Shown here: in pieces, positions 26,531-35,726 of the stretch
How positions within the stretch are numbered: the stretch's first letter is position 1
Layout: each line of letters opens with the position of its first letter
From: DASQPJ01 sp036268355
GTDB taxonomy: Bacteria > Actinomycetota > Actinomycetes > Sporichthyales > Sporichthyaceae
Reading direction: 5' to 3'
Length of the DNA stretch: 60,977 nt
NCBI GenBank assembly: GCA_036268355.1
Contig: DATAUG010000149.1
Span: 1-60,977 of the forward strand
Translations under genes and position numbers: made by a program
Notes under the pieces: model-generated
Told to the model about the DNA's origin: nothing
Database searches by the model: none
Seen by the model: only the letters and a program-made list of their open reading frames with translations

Positions 26531-27912
26531 GGCAACAGCAACACGCCTTCGTGGATCATGCCTCCGCAGGAGTAGACGACGTTCGGGACGTAGCCGTTGC
26601 GCTCGTCCTCGGCGGGTCGCATCAGCGGATCACGCAGCCGTCCCAGCACCTTCGTGGGGTCGTCCAGGTCCAGCAGCAGGGCGCCGAGGCAGTACTCCCG
26701 CATCGGACCGACGGCATGGGTCAGCACCAACCAGCCGGCATCGGTCTCCAACGGTGAACCGCAGTTTCCGGTCTGGATCAACTCCCAGGGCTCGCGCGGT
26801 TCGTAGACCTGCGGGCCGTCCTCCCAGCGCCGGCCGTCCTCGGAGACGGCGATCGAGCAGTTCTCCCGGTCCCAGCGCGACAACGCGAAATACCGACCGG
26901 CGACCCGGCGGGGGAACAACGCCATGCCCTTGTTCTTCGCGCCGGGCCCGGCGAACTGGCTGATCGCGAACTCGCGGAAGTCGGTCGTCGCGATCAACTG
27001 GGGCACGACGTGTTGACCGTCGAAGGCGGTGTACGTGGCCAGGTACCGAACGGCACCGTCGTCGTCGACGAAGCGCACGAAGCGTGCGTCCTCCAGCCCG
27101 TGGGCCTCGGCCGGCCCGTAGGGCCACAGCACGCGCTCGGACAGGGTCGACTCCGTGGCGAACACCACGCGGTAGCTGTTGCGGACCAGGCTTCGAGAAA
27201 TCTCCCCGGTGTGCGCGGCCCCGTGTCGGGTGACCTGTTGACCGTCCAGCGCGTGCAGGGCGGACTCCAGATCCGCATAGTCGAACTCGGCGGCGAGTTG
27301 ACTGACCAGGTACCGCGCGCTCTCGGTGTCCGCGCCTTCTTCCTGCAGCCGGTCGGCGAAGACGTCGCGATCGTGTCGGGTGCGCGCGATGCCCCCCTGT
27401 TCGACGTGCGGCCCGGGGTCGTCGAGGCGCAGCGTGTGCCCCGGGCCCCACACGCCGGTGCGGAACTCGATCGAGGAGATGTGCCCCTCACCGACGGCGC
27501 GCAGGCTCATCACGAAGCGGACGGCACCGGCGGGCAGATCGTTCTGGTCCGGGTGGCGCACCAGGCTCGGGTTGAAGAGGGCGGCGCCCTCGATGGAGTA
27601 CTCGTTGGTGAAGGTCGCCCCGAGCAGCGCCTTTCGCTCATCGGTCAAGGGATCGCCGCTGGGGACGCGGTGCGCGATTCGGTCGTAGTTGGCGCGCAGG
27701 ATCCCGGGCAGGTCGCGGTGTCGACCGAGGTACTGCGTCCGGACGTGTTCCAGGGTGGCGCGCACCGCTTCCTCGGGCAGGGTCAGAATCCGCGACAGAA
27801 CCCCGGTGGCGCGGGACTCGGTCTCGGTCGGCAACTCGTGACCCGGCACGAACAGGCGGGCCAATACCCGACTCGGATCGGCCCGCAGAATGACGTCGCT
27901 GCGAGTGATCAC
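26416..27912 (-). CDS. GH130-type mannoside phosphorylase/mannosidase
   Basis: Five-bladed beta-propeller enzyme of the family that phosphorolyses or hydrolyses beta-mannosides. 498 residues with EYSIEGAALFNPSLVRHPDQ near 100, GLEDARFVRF near 260, GPGAKNKGMALFPRR near 315, SRWDRENCSIAVSEDG, LIQTGNCGSPLETDAGWLVL and YVPNVVYSCGGMI. These match the GH130 layout, in which an Asp in the EDAR-like segment is catalytic. GTG start overlaps the previous gene by 4 bp. Subgroup, and so phosphorylase versus hydrolase, is undecided. Confidence 0.87.
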   Translation of the reverse strand: MITRSDVILRADPSRVLARLFVPGHELPTETESRATGVLSRILTLPEEAVRATLEHVRTQYLGRHRDLPGILRANYDRIAHRVPSGDPLTDERKALLGATFTNEYSIEGAALFNPSLVRHPDQNDLPAGAVRFVMSLRAVGEGHISSIEFRTGVWGPGHTLRLDDPGPHVEQGGIARTRHDRDVFADRLQEEGADTESARYLVSQLAAEFDYADLESALHALDGQQVTRHGAAHTGEISRSLVRNSYRVVFATESTLSERVLWPYGPAEAHGLEDARFVRFVDDDGAVRYLATYTAFDGQHVVPQLIATTDFREFAISQFAGPGAKNKGMALFPRRVAGRYFALSRWDRENCSIAVSEDGRRWEDGPQVYEPREPWELIQTGNCGSPLETDAGWLVLTHAVGPMREYCLGALLLDLDDPTKVLGRLRDPLMRPAEDERNGYVPNVVYSCGGMIHEGVLLLPYGVSDASVRFAFFDVAELIAGLTAGDSPATMRANSSA

Positions 27913-28955
27913 GCGTTGCACAGGGACAGTGCGCGGACCTGCTGCAGCGCCGTGATGAGCGCGATGGTTGATTCGGCACCCTGGTTCTCGTTGCGACCGG
28001 TGGCCTCCAGACCGTCGCAGCCGCCTCCGCTGTCCAGGTCGACCAACGGGACGCCGCCGTCGTTGTGCCCGAGGAACCATCGTGCGGCCAGGTGGACTCC
28101 CTGCGCCCAGCAGGGGTTTCCGGTAACGGTGAAGGCACGCGCGCAGGCGTCCGAGAGCGCGGCAACCTCGATCGGTTGTTGGTCGTAGCGGGGGTGCGAG
28201 GTGTCGGTCGGCCCGCTGCCGTCGACCGGGGTCACCGACAGGTGCCCGTCCCGGGTTTCCCGGTCGAGCAGCCAGCCGAGCAGGAACAGACCGTCGGCGA
28301 GGACCACGTCGTCGTCCATGGCGGCGCCCGCCGCGATGAGCACCTCGGGCAGGGCTGCGTTTGCGTAGGTCAGCCTGGCCTCCGGCCAGGGCCACAACGG
28401 GTCGGCGAGCGGCCGTGGGATGCATGCGACGACGTCGCTGAGCAAGGCACGCGCACCGTGATGTCCGGGCAGGACGCCGAGCAACTCGGCCGCCCCGAGC
28501 CCGGCGAATGTCATCGCCCGCAACCACGGGGAACGCCACCTGGCCGCCCGCTCGAACGAGCCCAGTGCCAGTTCTCGGTGCGCCGCCGCGGAGCGCATCG
28601 GCTGCATGGTGCGCCCGGCGACCACCGACCCCATCGCCCAGATCCCGCGGCCCCAGCAATCCTCGACGCACGGCTTTCCGTGCCAGACCCCGTCGGTGCT
28701 CTTGCGGTTGCGGAAGCGGCCGTCGGGTCCCTGGGCGTCCAGCACGAAACGCAGGTACTGGCGGTGCAACGCCTGGATTTTCTCACCGGGTCGGGTCTCC
28801 CGGCTGATCACGACCAAGGCACGGGTGACATCGTCGAGGCAATAGCCGTGCTCGGCCCGCGGGCGGGTCCATTCGGCGTGTTCGTGCAAGCCGCCCCGGT
28901 CGGTGAGTCGCGCCAGGTGGGCGAAAGGGGGCGACGGGTACTCGGTCGAGGTCAT
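27909..28955 (-). CDS. (alpha/alpha)6-barrel protein of glycan cluster (348 aa)
   Basis: Helical barrel-type protein resembling N-acylglucosamine-2-epimerase or glycosidase folds: RAEHGYCLDDVTRALVVISR near residue 35, GVWHGKPCVEDCWGRGIWAM near 95, HPRYDQQPIEVAALSDACAR near 255 and GRNENQGAESTIALITALQQ at the end. Conserved Asp/Glu/His residues suggest catalysis. Homologues I recall lie beside GT4 and GH130 genes. Start ATG overlaps the upstream GT4 stop and its stop overlaps GH130, so the three genes are one coupled unit. Substrate unknown. Confidence 0.8.
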   Translation of the reverse strand: MTSTEYPSPPFAHLARLTDRGGLHEHAEWTRPRAEHGYCLDDVTRALVVISRETRPGEKIQALHRQYLRFVLDAQGPDGRFRNRKSTDGVWHGKPCVEDCWGRGIWAMGSVVAGRTMQPMRSAAAHRELALGSFERAARWRSPWLRAMTFAGLGAAELLGVLPGHHGARALLSDVVACIPRPLADPLWPWPEARLTYANAALPEVLIAAGAAMDDDVVLADGLFLLGWLLDRETRDGHLSVTPVDGSGPTDTSHPRYDQQPIEVAALSDACARAFTVTGNPCWAQGVHLAARWFLGHNDGGVPLVDLDSGGGCDGLEATGRNENQGAESTIALITALQQVRALSLCNA

Positions 28956-30163
28956 GACGTCGCGGCGAACGCAGCGGCGTGCAGGTCCTCGGCGAGCGCG
29001 CGATAGCGGGCGGCCACGGAGTCCCAGAACAGCCCGGGGGCCTGCGCGGCCGCGCGGGCCGCCATCTTCTGGGCGAGACCCGGCTCGGTCAACACCCGGC
29101 GTATCGCGGCGCCCAGTGCATCCGGATCGCGCTGCCGGACGAGCAGGCCGGCACCCTGTGCCAGGAGTTCGACGGCGTGCGGAAAGGCGGTGGAGACGAC
29201 CGGGCGTCCGGCGGCGACAGCCTCGATGAGCACACCCGAGGTCACCTGTTCCCGAGAGTCGTAGGGCAGCAGGACGAGGTCGGCGCTCGCCACGACGTCG
29301 AACAGGTCGGGCACCGGAAGATAGTTGCCGTCCAGCTCGAACATGTCGGCCACGCCGAGTTCTCGAGCGCGACGCGACAGGCCGTCCCGGTAGGCGTGCC
29401 CTTCCCGCTCGTGGACCCTCGGGTGGGTGGCGCCCAGCACGAGATAGCGCGGGTTCAGGTCGCGCAGGCCGGGCAGCGCCTCGATCGCCCACTCGATTCC
29501 CTTTCCCGGGCCGAGCAAACCCCACGTCAGCACCAGCGGGCGAGCCCCCGTGACCCGCCCGCCGGTACGTTTGCGATGGTCGACCGCTCCGTGCGGAATG
29601 GTCCGGACGGTGAGCGGATCCGCGCCGTACAGATCGATGAGGCGCCTGCGCGCCGTCGCCGTCATCGTGACGACGGCATCGGCGGCATCGATCAACCGGT
29701 GCAGGATCTCCCGCTGGCGGGCGGTCGGTGTCTCCAGCACGGTGTGGAAAACGACGATGGTCGGCACGCGGATACTTTCGACCAGCGCGACAACCTCCAA
29801 CCCGTCGGGACCGCCGAAGATGCCGTACTCGTGCTGGACGATCACCACGTCGTAGTCGTTCAGTTTGTGCACGGCGTCGGTGGCGCTGCTCGTGGACCCG
29901 TTCACCAGGTGCGCCACGACGTCGAGGCTCGGTCGGTCGAGTGGTTGGTCGACCACTCGGACGACATCTGTCCGCGGACCCAAATGCGCGCGCAGCGCCG
30001 CGCTGAACGTTGCCAGCCCGCACTGCGTCGGGGGATAGGTGCTCAATATGGCGACGCTGGGCCGGCGTTCCAGGCCGGAAAGGACGGCCACAGCAATCGC
30101 CCCCATCGCAAACGAAATCGTCAGCGGCGAGGGAAGCACAAGGTCTGGATAAATCCGAGGCAC
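28952..30163 (-). CDS. GT4 glycosyltransferase, first gene of GH130 operon
   Basis: GT-B fold glycosyltransferase, 403 residues from GTG 30163. The core begins VAILSTYPPTQCGLATFSAAL, then VIVQHEYGIFGGPDGLE, LVLTWGLLGPGKGIEWAIEA, HPRVHEREGHAYRDGL, and SREQVTSGVLIEAVAAGRPV as the C-terminal donor-site motif. The first 19 residues precede an in-frame ATG (30106); neither start has a good ribosome site, so the N-terminus is uncertain. Overlaps the next gene by 4 bp. Likely transfers the sugar whose release is handled by the GH130 enzyme. Confidence 0.9.
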   Translation of the reverse strand: MPRIYPDLVLPSPLTISFAMGAIAVAVLSGLERRPSVAILSTYPPTQCGLATFSAALRAHLGPRTDVVRVVDQPLDRPSLDVVAHLVNGSTSSATDAVHKLNDYDVVIVQHEYGIFGGPDGLEVVALVESIRVPTIVVFHTVLETPTARQREILHRLIDAADAVVTMTATARRRLIDLYGADPLTVRTIPHGAVDHRKRTGGRVTGARPLVLTWGLLGPGKGIEWAIEALPGLRDLNPRYLVLGATHPRVHEREGHAYRDGLSRRARELGVADMFELDGNYLPVPDLFDVVASADLVLLPYDSREQVTSGVLIEAVAAGRPVVSTAFPHAVELLAQGAGLLVRQRDPDALGAAIRRVLTEPGLAQKMAARAAAQAPGLFWDSVAARYRALAEDLHAAAFAATS

Positions 30164-30328
30164 GCTATTGAAATTCAGTCTCTCACGTCCGGGGACCGGC
30201 GGCTACCGGGGCGTAGTGCGCGAGCTGTTGCAACTCGCTGCGTTTACCGGCCGCCGAACTCTCGCCAATCCGATCGCCGCATCCCGCACATCCGCTTCAA
30301 AGCGGGGAAAACCCAGCTGCAGCAGGGT

Positions 30329-30919
30329 TCAGCGGGCGACGCCCAGGCAGTCCCGCAGCCGGATCAGCCCGTCGCGTATGCGGGTCTTGATCGTGCCGAG
30401 CGGCACGTCGAGCTGCTCGGCCACCTCGCGGTAGCTGCGCCCGTCGTAGTAGGCCAGGGTCAGCGCCTCGCGTTGGAGCACGGTCAGGGCGGCGAGGCAT
30501 TCGCGCACGGCTTCACGGTCCAGCCGGTGCTCCACGTCCTCGGCCACCGAGTCGAAGCAGATGTCGACCCCGCGTACCGCCGCGCGGTGGTGCCGGTCGG
30601 CGCTCGACTGCTCGGATCGCACCCGGTCCACCGCGCGCCGATGCGCCCGTGTCATCACCCAGGCCATCGCGCTGCCGCGCGCCGGGTCGAAACCGGCGGC
30701 GTCCCGCCAGATCTGCAGCAGGACTTCCTGGGCGACCTCCTCCGCTTGCGCGGGATCGCGCAGAACCCGCAACACGAGCCCGTAAATCGGCCCGGCAACC
30801 CGCGTGTAGAGCGACTCGTAGGCGTCGCGGTCACCGCCGGCCACGGCGGGGAGCAGATCTTCCAGGCGCGGCGGGGACCGGTCGCCGAGGGACACCGAGC
30901 GCAGCAATCGCGGTGTCAC
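30329..30919 (-). CDS. ECF sigma factor, SigK-like
   Basis: RNA polymerase sigma factor with region 2 (YESLYTRVAGPIYGLVLRVL, then AEEVAQEVLLQIWRDAAGFD and RGSAMAWVMTRAHRRAVDRV) and region 4 (LTVLQREALTLAYYDGRSYR, then VPLGTIKTRIRDGLIRLRDC). It resembles mycobacterial SigK. GTG 30919 is chosen because the sigma domain begins a few residues later; the frame stays open upstream but is arginine-rich and unlike protein. No anti-sigma (RskA-like) gene is adjacent, so how its activity is held in check is unclear. Confidence 0.9.
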   Translation of the reverse strand: MTPRLLRSVSLGDRSPPRLEDLLPAVAGGDRDAYESLYTRVAGPIYGLVLRVLRDPAQAEEVAQEVLLQIWRDAAGFDPARGSAMAWVMTRAHRRAVDRVRSEQSSADRHHRAAVRGVDICFDSVAEDVEHRLDREAVRECLAALTVLQREALTLAYYDGRSYREVAEQLDVPLGTIKTRIRDGLIRLRDCLGVAR

Positions 30920-31315
30920 CAAGGACCCCACGGGCCGGCTGTGCCGGCCGTACCGGCGTCGAGCAACACCCGCACTGCCGGCCCCTTCCACTCGACCTCG
31001 ACATCGCCGAGGTCTGGGGCAACATCGCGAGCCTACCCGCGGGGCGGGCCATCGTGCCTCCGTGCCCACTGAGCCGGAAGGACCCGGTCTTGCGCCGAAT
31101 ACTCTTCGCGGGTTGGTACAGGGGCGATTTTCTTCCCCCACGGCTGTTGGCCCGCGGCGCCGGTGGTGTGCACCCGTGGGCGCCGGAATCGCGATTGTCT
31201 TCGGAGCCGGAATTCAACGCCGAGCGCGAGCGCACCGGCAAGGCGATGAGCGGAATGACAGTTCCCACCCCGCTCCGAACGCCGATGCGGCGGAGCGTGC
31301 CGCTAGGCTTTCCCC
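30920..31315. other. Divergent intergenic region, sigma/GAF-ANTAR
   Basis: About 396 bp with no supported gene. TAGGCT at 31304-31309 sits 6 bp before the GTG of the GAF-ANTAR gene and would place transcription start at the start codon, a typical actinobacterial leaderless arrangement. Confidence 0.4.
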
Positions 31316-32086
31316 GTGCTCCCCGGTGATCGCTTGCGGGCGGATTTCGCGGCCGCGATCGACGGCGTGCCGGCGGGGTTGGCCACCGCGGAGCGGATTT
31401 GTGCCGCCTGCGTGGATCTGTTGCAGGTCGACGGAGCCTCGATCTCGTTGGTACGCGCCGGGTCCGCGTTCGGGACGTTCGGGTCCAGCGGTGAGCTGAG
31501 CCGTCGCCTCGACGAGTACCAGTTCACCTTTGGTGAGGGGCCTTGTCTGGACGCGGTTCGGGGGGCCCAGCCGATTCTCGTGCCGGATCTGGAGGATCCA
31601 ACTGAACAGCGCTGGCCGGTCTACGCCGGTGCGGTTCTCGGGGAGGGCGTTCACGCGGTGTACGCGCTGCCGGTATCGATCAGCAGCGCCTGCGTGGGCG
31701 CTCTGGATCTGTACCGTGCCGAACCCGGTCGGCTGGGCGAGGCCGACCTGACCGGGGGGCTGATCGCCGCGACCCTGGCCACGTTGCCGCTGTTGGATCT
31801 GATCAGCGCCGCCACGGAGCAGCACGCTGGGCCGATCGGTTCGGACGAGGGCGCCTGGGCCGAGTTGGCGAGCCTGGAAAGTGTCGAGGTGTACCAGGCC
31901 ACCGGGATGGTGATGGTTCAGCTCGGGGTGGGGGCGGCAGAGGCCCTGGTGCGGCTGCGTGCGCACGCCTTCGCCAGGGCGATGACGGCCAATGACTTGG
32001 CCTGGCAGATCGTGCGACGGGAATACCGGTTCAATGCCGATTCCGACATCGACGAGCGGGGGCACAATTCGGAGGACGGGGCGTGA
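31316..32086 (+). CDS. GAF-ANTAR regulator 1
   Basis: Putative RNA-binding antiterminator of 256 residues: GAF sensor at about 15-160 (TFGEGPCLDAVRGAQPILVP, then GVHAVYALPVSIS) and ANTAR helices at about 185-245 (VEVYQATGMVMVQLGVGAAE, then ALVRLRAHAFARAMTANDLA). ANTAR proteins bind paired hairpins in nascent RNA. GTG start, possibly leaderless. Repeat copy B begins at the bases of its stop codon. Paralogous to the next gene but only distantly similar. Confidence 0.88.
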   Translation: MLPGDRLRADFAAAIDGVPAGLATAERICAACVDLLQVDGASISLVRAGSAFGTFGSSGELSRRLDEYQFTFGEGPCLDAVRGAQPILVPDLEDPTEQRWPVYAGAVLGEGVHAVYALPVSISSACVGALDLYRAEPGRLGEADLTGGLIAATLATLPLLDLISAATEQHAGPIGSDEGAWAELASLESVEVYQATGMVMVQLGVGAAEALVRLRAHAFARAMTANDLAWQIVRREYRFNADSDIDERGHNSEDGA

Positions 32087-32155
32087 GCGAGCACCGCGAG
32101 CGACTGCGACGAGTGAGGTACGTGCGAGGAGCACAGGCGAGCAACAAGTACAGCG
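32083..32155 (+). repeat. Dispersed repeat copy B
   Basis: Begins GTGAGCGAGCACCGCGAGCG, continues ACTGCGACGAGTGAGGTACG, then TGCGAGGAGCACAGGCGAGC and AACAAGTACAG. Apart from 13 extra bases near the start and scattered substitutions it equals copy A in hypF (8371-8427). It fills most of the gap between the two GAF-ANTAR genes. Confidence 0.75.
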
Positions 32156-32216
32156 AGGGAATCGATGTCACAGTGCACGCCACGTTCAGCGTGCGCCGTC
32201 AGACGATGGCGGACGA

Positions 32217-32978
32217 GTGAGCGTGAATCGGGAACCTGCGGTCATCGCCGCGTTCGTGGCGATAGCCCGCAGCCTCACCGAGGGCTACGACGTGGTGGAG
32301 CTGCACTCGAGCCTGACCGCCGACTGCGTGCGGCTGCTCGACATCGCCTCCGCGGGGCTGCTGCTGGCCGACCGAGTCGGGGTCCTGCACCTGATGGCCG
32401 CCTCCTCCGAGCGAACCCACGAGATCGAAACCTTCCAGTTGCAGCGCCACGAAGGACCGTGCCTGGACTGCTATAACGACGGCTCGCCGGTCCTGGTGGA
32501 GGACCTGTCCCGGGAAGAGCAACGCTGGCCCCAGTTCGTGCCCGCCGCACTGGCGGCCGGTTTCACCTCCGTGCACGCCCTGCCGATGCGCCTGCAGGAC
32601 CACGTGCTGGGCACTCTGGGACTGTTCGGCACCCAGCCCGGGCCCTTGACGCAGGAGGATCTGCATTTGGGGCAGGCGCTGGCTGATGTCGCCAGCCTCG
32701 CGCTGGTCGCGGAGAAGAACAGCGCGGACAAGGACGTCATCAACACCCAACTGCAGACCGCACTGCAGAGCCGCGTAATCCTGGAGCAGGCCAAAGGCCT
32801 GCTCGCCCAGTCCGGCGGCCTGGACATGGAACAGGCCTTCGCGGTACTGCGTGGCTACGCCCGCGATCACAACCAGAAACTCAGCCACGTCGCCGCGCAG
32901 GCGGTCGAGCGGACCCTGTCGGCTCGGGTGCTCCTCGACCACGCCCAGGGCAAGGGCATCGCCGACCGGGTGCTGTAG
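32217..32978 (+). CDS. GAF-ANTAR regulator 2
   Basis: 253 residues: GAF domain at about 10-165 (RHEGPCLDCYNDGSPVLVED, SVHALPMRLQDHVLGTLGLF) and ANTAR domain at about 180-245 (LQTALQSRVILEQAKGLLAQ, then AFAVLRGYARDHNQKLSHVA). Likely a signal-responsive antiterminator like its neighbour. Two GTGs (32217, 32223) are possible; neither has a clear ribosome site. The gap from gene 1 is filled by repeat copy B. Confidence 0.88.
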   Translation: MSVNREPAVIAAFVAIARSLTEGYDVVELHSSLTADCVRLLDIASAGLLLADRVGVLHLMAASSERTHEIETFQLQRHEGPCLDCYNDGSPVLVEDLSREEQRWPQFVPAALAAGFTSVHALPMRLQDHVLGTLGLFGTQPGPLTQEDLHLGQALADVASLALVAEKNSADKDVINTQLQTALQSRVILEQAKGLLAQSGGLDMEQAFAVLRGYARDHNQKLSHVAAQAVERTLSARVLLDHAQGKGIADRVL

Positions 32979-33866
32979 GCCTCCTGCGTTCTCGGCAGGC
33001 CGCACGGCCGATCCGCGCCCCGGCGGGTTTGCCGCCGTACGCAACCGGCGCGGCGATACCTGGAGCACGGGAAGAATTCGGGCAGTTATTCCGCGTTCGT
33101 CCGCGAATCCGGTCGGGCTGTACCAGTAGGGGGCGGCGGGGCGTCCGATCAAACGCACGTGGCCCGCGACCGGATATCGATTTCCCATCGCCCAGAAGAG
33201 GGTCATCGCCAAAATCGAGCCCGTGCACGCCAGAAATATAATGCAGCCGCAACTGCGGAGATGAGATCACTCATGTCGCAGATGCCCTTACGTTCGCCGG
33301 CGCCGAGATGTTCAGCGCAACACACCCTCATTCGCCCACCACCCTTGCCCGGTTTGCCCGCCGCCGGCAGCAGGCCGCGATCATCCGCCAGTTTTCCCCC
33401 GGCCGACTCGCCCGTCGGGAACCGGTGAGTATCGCGAGCAGCCGGCCGACGCTCCCTTCCCGGGCGACCGGATCGGGGAGCGGGAGGTGGGCGTTGATCG
33501 TGTAGTGGTCGCTGCCCAAGACACGAGGCCCGCCAGGCCGCTCGGCAGCGCCAGGAGTGACCGCCGACCCGTCACGGGCCGGCTCGGTCAGCACCGGGTC
33601 GCCGGCCGCGACCGGCACCGAGCCCCCGCCGTCGGGCCGGATCCGCGAGGGACCTCGACCGGGTCGGCCTCCGCGGCGGGTCGGTGCGCCCGGTCGGCAT
33701 CTTCGGGTCCATCCCGACCGCGGCAGCGGTCGGTTTCGGGTACCGTTTGAGTTCTGCGGATTCACGTGACGTCAGTGGAACGCCTTGACGGCGGGCACAT
33801 GTCGGGGGCGTGGACGACGGGGCCGCGACGGAACTGACTACCATGACCTCAACCAGGAGGAGAATT
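32979..33866. other. Long intergenic stretch, no supported gene
   Basis: About 890 bp. Frames on both strands are open but give Arg/Pro/Gly-rich translations without recognisable motifs. A short minus-strand segment near 33435-33520 (GSDHYTINAHLPLPDPVARE) looks more protein-like and might be a remnant, but I cannot assign it. Confidence 0.4.
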
Positions 33867-34067
33867 TTGCCCAGACAGCTGAAAGCCAAAACGACGGCGG
33901 AGCAGAAGAACAAACCGGTCCGACGCGTGCCGGCACCCGAGCTGAACCGCGACAACATCAAACGCGCCGGCTTCGGCTGGACGTCGTGCCGTCCGTGCCG
34001 AGCCGAGGGGCCGAACGCCATGTCCACCTGCGGGCACGTGGCCGACTGGGCCGAGGTCACCTCCTGA
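33867..34067 (+). CDS. Cys-containing small protein (66 aa), TTG start
   Basis: AGGAGGAG lies 5 bases before a TTG; the product is basic and polar at first (PRQLKAKTTAEQKNKPVRRV), then GFGWTSCRPCRAEGPNAMST followed by CGHVADWAEVTS. The C-x2-C ... C-x-H pattern could bind a metal. Codon use is ordinary and the ribosome site is the best in this stretch. I do not recognise the family. An ATG eight codons earlier is in frame but lies before the ribosome site. Confidence 0.6.
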   Translation: MPRQLKAKTTAEQKNKPVRRVPAPELNRDNIKRAGFGWTSCRPCRAEGPNAMSTCGHVADWAEVTS

Positions 34068-34162
34068 CTCACCTGTTCATCCCGGTACCCACCGCCGCAT
34101 GAGACCGGCGACGCCCCTGCCCGGCAGCGACGGAGTCGGTAGGGGCGTGGTGGCCGGAACGG

Positions 34163-34267
34163 TCACTGGACTTCCAGGACGCCACGTGGCCGGTGCAGGA
34201 GGGTCTCGACGCCGCGCGCCTCGATGACCACCCGGTCGCCGACCTCGGTCCCGGCTGCCTCCCGCAC
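34163..34267 (-). pseudogene. Possible DUF1918-like fragment (34 codons)
   Basis: The translation VREAAGTEVGDRVVIEARGV... HRPRGVLEVQ resembles the first half of small actinobacterial DUF1918 proteins (VGDRxVV...GEILEV), then stops. It may be a truncated remnant or chance; no strong ribosome site is present. Confidence 0.25.
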
Positions 34268-34381
34268 GGCCTCGCCGGATCGCGACCCGACCCTTGCCTC
34301 CGGCTCATCGGCCGCGGTATTCCGGTGTTGTTGGCGCTGCGTCAGTAGGTTCCAGGGCGGTTCGCCCGGCAGGATGGTCGG

Positions 34382-35686
34382 GTGCTCACGATCAGCCGAT
34401 GTGCTGCGGCGGTGGTCGTCTGCGGTGGCCTTCTGCCCGGGCCGGCCGTGCCAGGCCGTTCGGGCGGGGTGTCGGAGACCATAGCCCCGGGGGTGGGCTA
34501 TCGGGCTTTCGCCGTGAGCACGTCGCACGGGAAGGCGAACGTCCACGTGGTGACCGTGGACCTGCGACAGCCTGGGGTACGGGCCGGGCTGCTGTACCCG
34601 GGCTCGGTCACCAGCCGGGAGCCGGTCGCCCAGATGGCCCAGGAGCAGGGTGTCGTCGCGGCGATCAACGGCGATTTCTTCGACATCAGCGAAGCTGAGC
34701 ACCCGGGCGTAGCAGCGACCGGCGCCGCGTCCGGCCCGGCGGTCGCGGACGGGACTGTGCTCAAGGCCGCGGTGCCGCCCGGACAGCGGTTCGGATTCAC
34801 GCCGCCGCCGGGGGACACCGAGCAGGTCTTCGGCGTCGGGGTCGACGGCCGGGCCCGGACGGCGTGGCTCACCTTCCGCGGTCACCTCCGCACGCCGAGA
34901 GGTCGACTGTCGCTCGGGGGCCTCAACCAGTACGCCCTGCCGGTGGACTCCATCGGTGTGTTCACCCCGGAATGGGGAGCGGTCTCGCGTGCCCGGGCGG
35001 CCTGTGGAACCGACGAGGATCGGGCCGCGCCCTGCACCCGGGACACCCGGGAGGTGACCGTCCACGACGGCCGCGTCGAAGCCGCCTCCGACATCCTCGC
35101 CGCCGGGCCGATCCCGTCCGACACACTCGTGCTGGTCGGCCGGGAAGCCGGCGCCGACCGGTTGCGCACCCTGCCCGTGGGCACCCCGGTGGAGGTCGAC
35201 TACGCATTGCGCTCCAGCAGCCCGGTGCCGTTCACCTTCGCTCTCGGCGCCCACCGATTGCTTTCCGACCACCGACCACTGGCCGGGCTGGACACCCGCG
35301 CCGTCGAGCCGCGCAGCGCCGTCGGGATCGCCGACCACGGACACACCCTCCGCCTGCTGTCCACCGACGGCCGCGAAGGCACCTCAAGCGGCCTCACCCT
35401 GCGCGAACTTGCCGACGTCCTCAGCTCCCTGGACTGCGAACAAGCCGTCTACCTCGACGGTGGCAACTCGGCCACCCTGGTGACCCGAGATCCCGCCGGC
35501 GGCCTGACGATCGTCCGCAACAGCCTGAACCACGCCCATCAACGCCCGGTCCCCGACGGCATCGCGATCTACGACGCGCCCGCCCCGTCGCGCACGCCAC
35601 CTCGCCCACCGGACCCACCGGCCGAGCCGTCGCTGCTGCCGCCGTGGGTGGCCCACCCGCGCCCGACCCCTGACAGGTCGGGGTGA
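34382..35686 (+). CDS. Secreted phosphodiester glycosidase-family protein
   Basis: NAGPA/phosphodiester-glycosidase domain protein, 434 residues. Weak signal peptide at 1-25 (AAAVVVCGGLLPGPAVPGRS). Motifs: VVAAINGDFFDISEAEHPGV near residue 95, and ELADVLSSLDCEQAVYLDGG with NSATLV near 350, the family catalytic-region pattern. The C-terminus is Pro-rich (PSRTPPRPPDPPAEP). The family cleaves GlcNAc-1-P-diester type linkages or acts on cell-wall glycans. GTG start; a phosphoesterase remnant follows. Confidence 0.85.
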   Translation: MLTISRCAAAVVVCGGLLPGPAVPGRSGGVSETIAPGVGYRAFAVSTSHGKANVHVVTVDLRQPGVRAGLLYPGSVTSREPVAQMAQEQGVVAAINGDFFDISEAEHPGVAATGAASGPAVADGTVLKAAVPPGQRFGFTPPPGDTEQVFGVGVDGRARTAWLTFRGHLRTPRGRLSLGGLNQYALPVDSIGVFTPEWGAVSRARAACGTDEDRAAPCTRDTREVTVHDGRVEAASDILAAGPIPSDTLVLVGREAGADRLRTLPVGTPVEVDYALRSSSPVPFTFALGAHRLLSDHRPLAGLDTRAVEPRSAVGIADHGHTLRLLSTDGREGTSSGLTLRELADVLSSLDCEQAVYLDGGNSATLVTRDPAGGLTIVRNSLNHAHQRPVPDGIAIYDAPAPSRTPPRPPDPPAEPSLLPPWVAHPRPTPDRSG

Positions 35687-35726
35687 GCGGCCGATGGGCG
35701 TGCGACGGTGCGAGGCCGGGCGATTC

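Noticed and set aside
33328..33765. Minus-strand frame with a protein-like segment GSDHYTINAHLPLP
   Set aside because: Too short a stretch looks protein-like and no family is recognised; kept only as a note on the intergenic entry.
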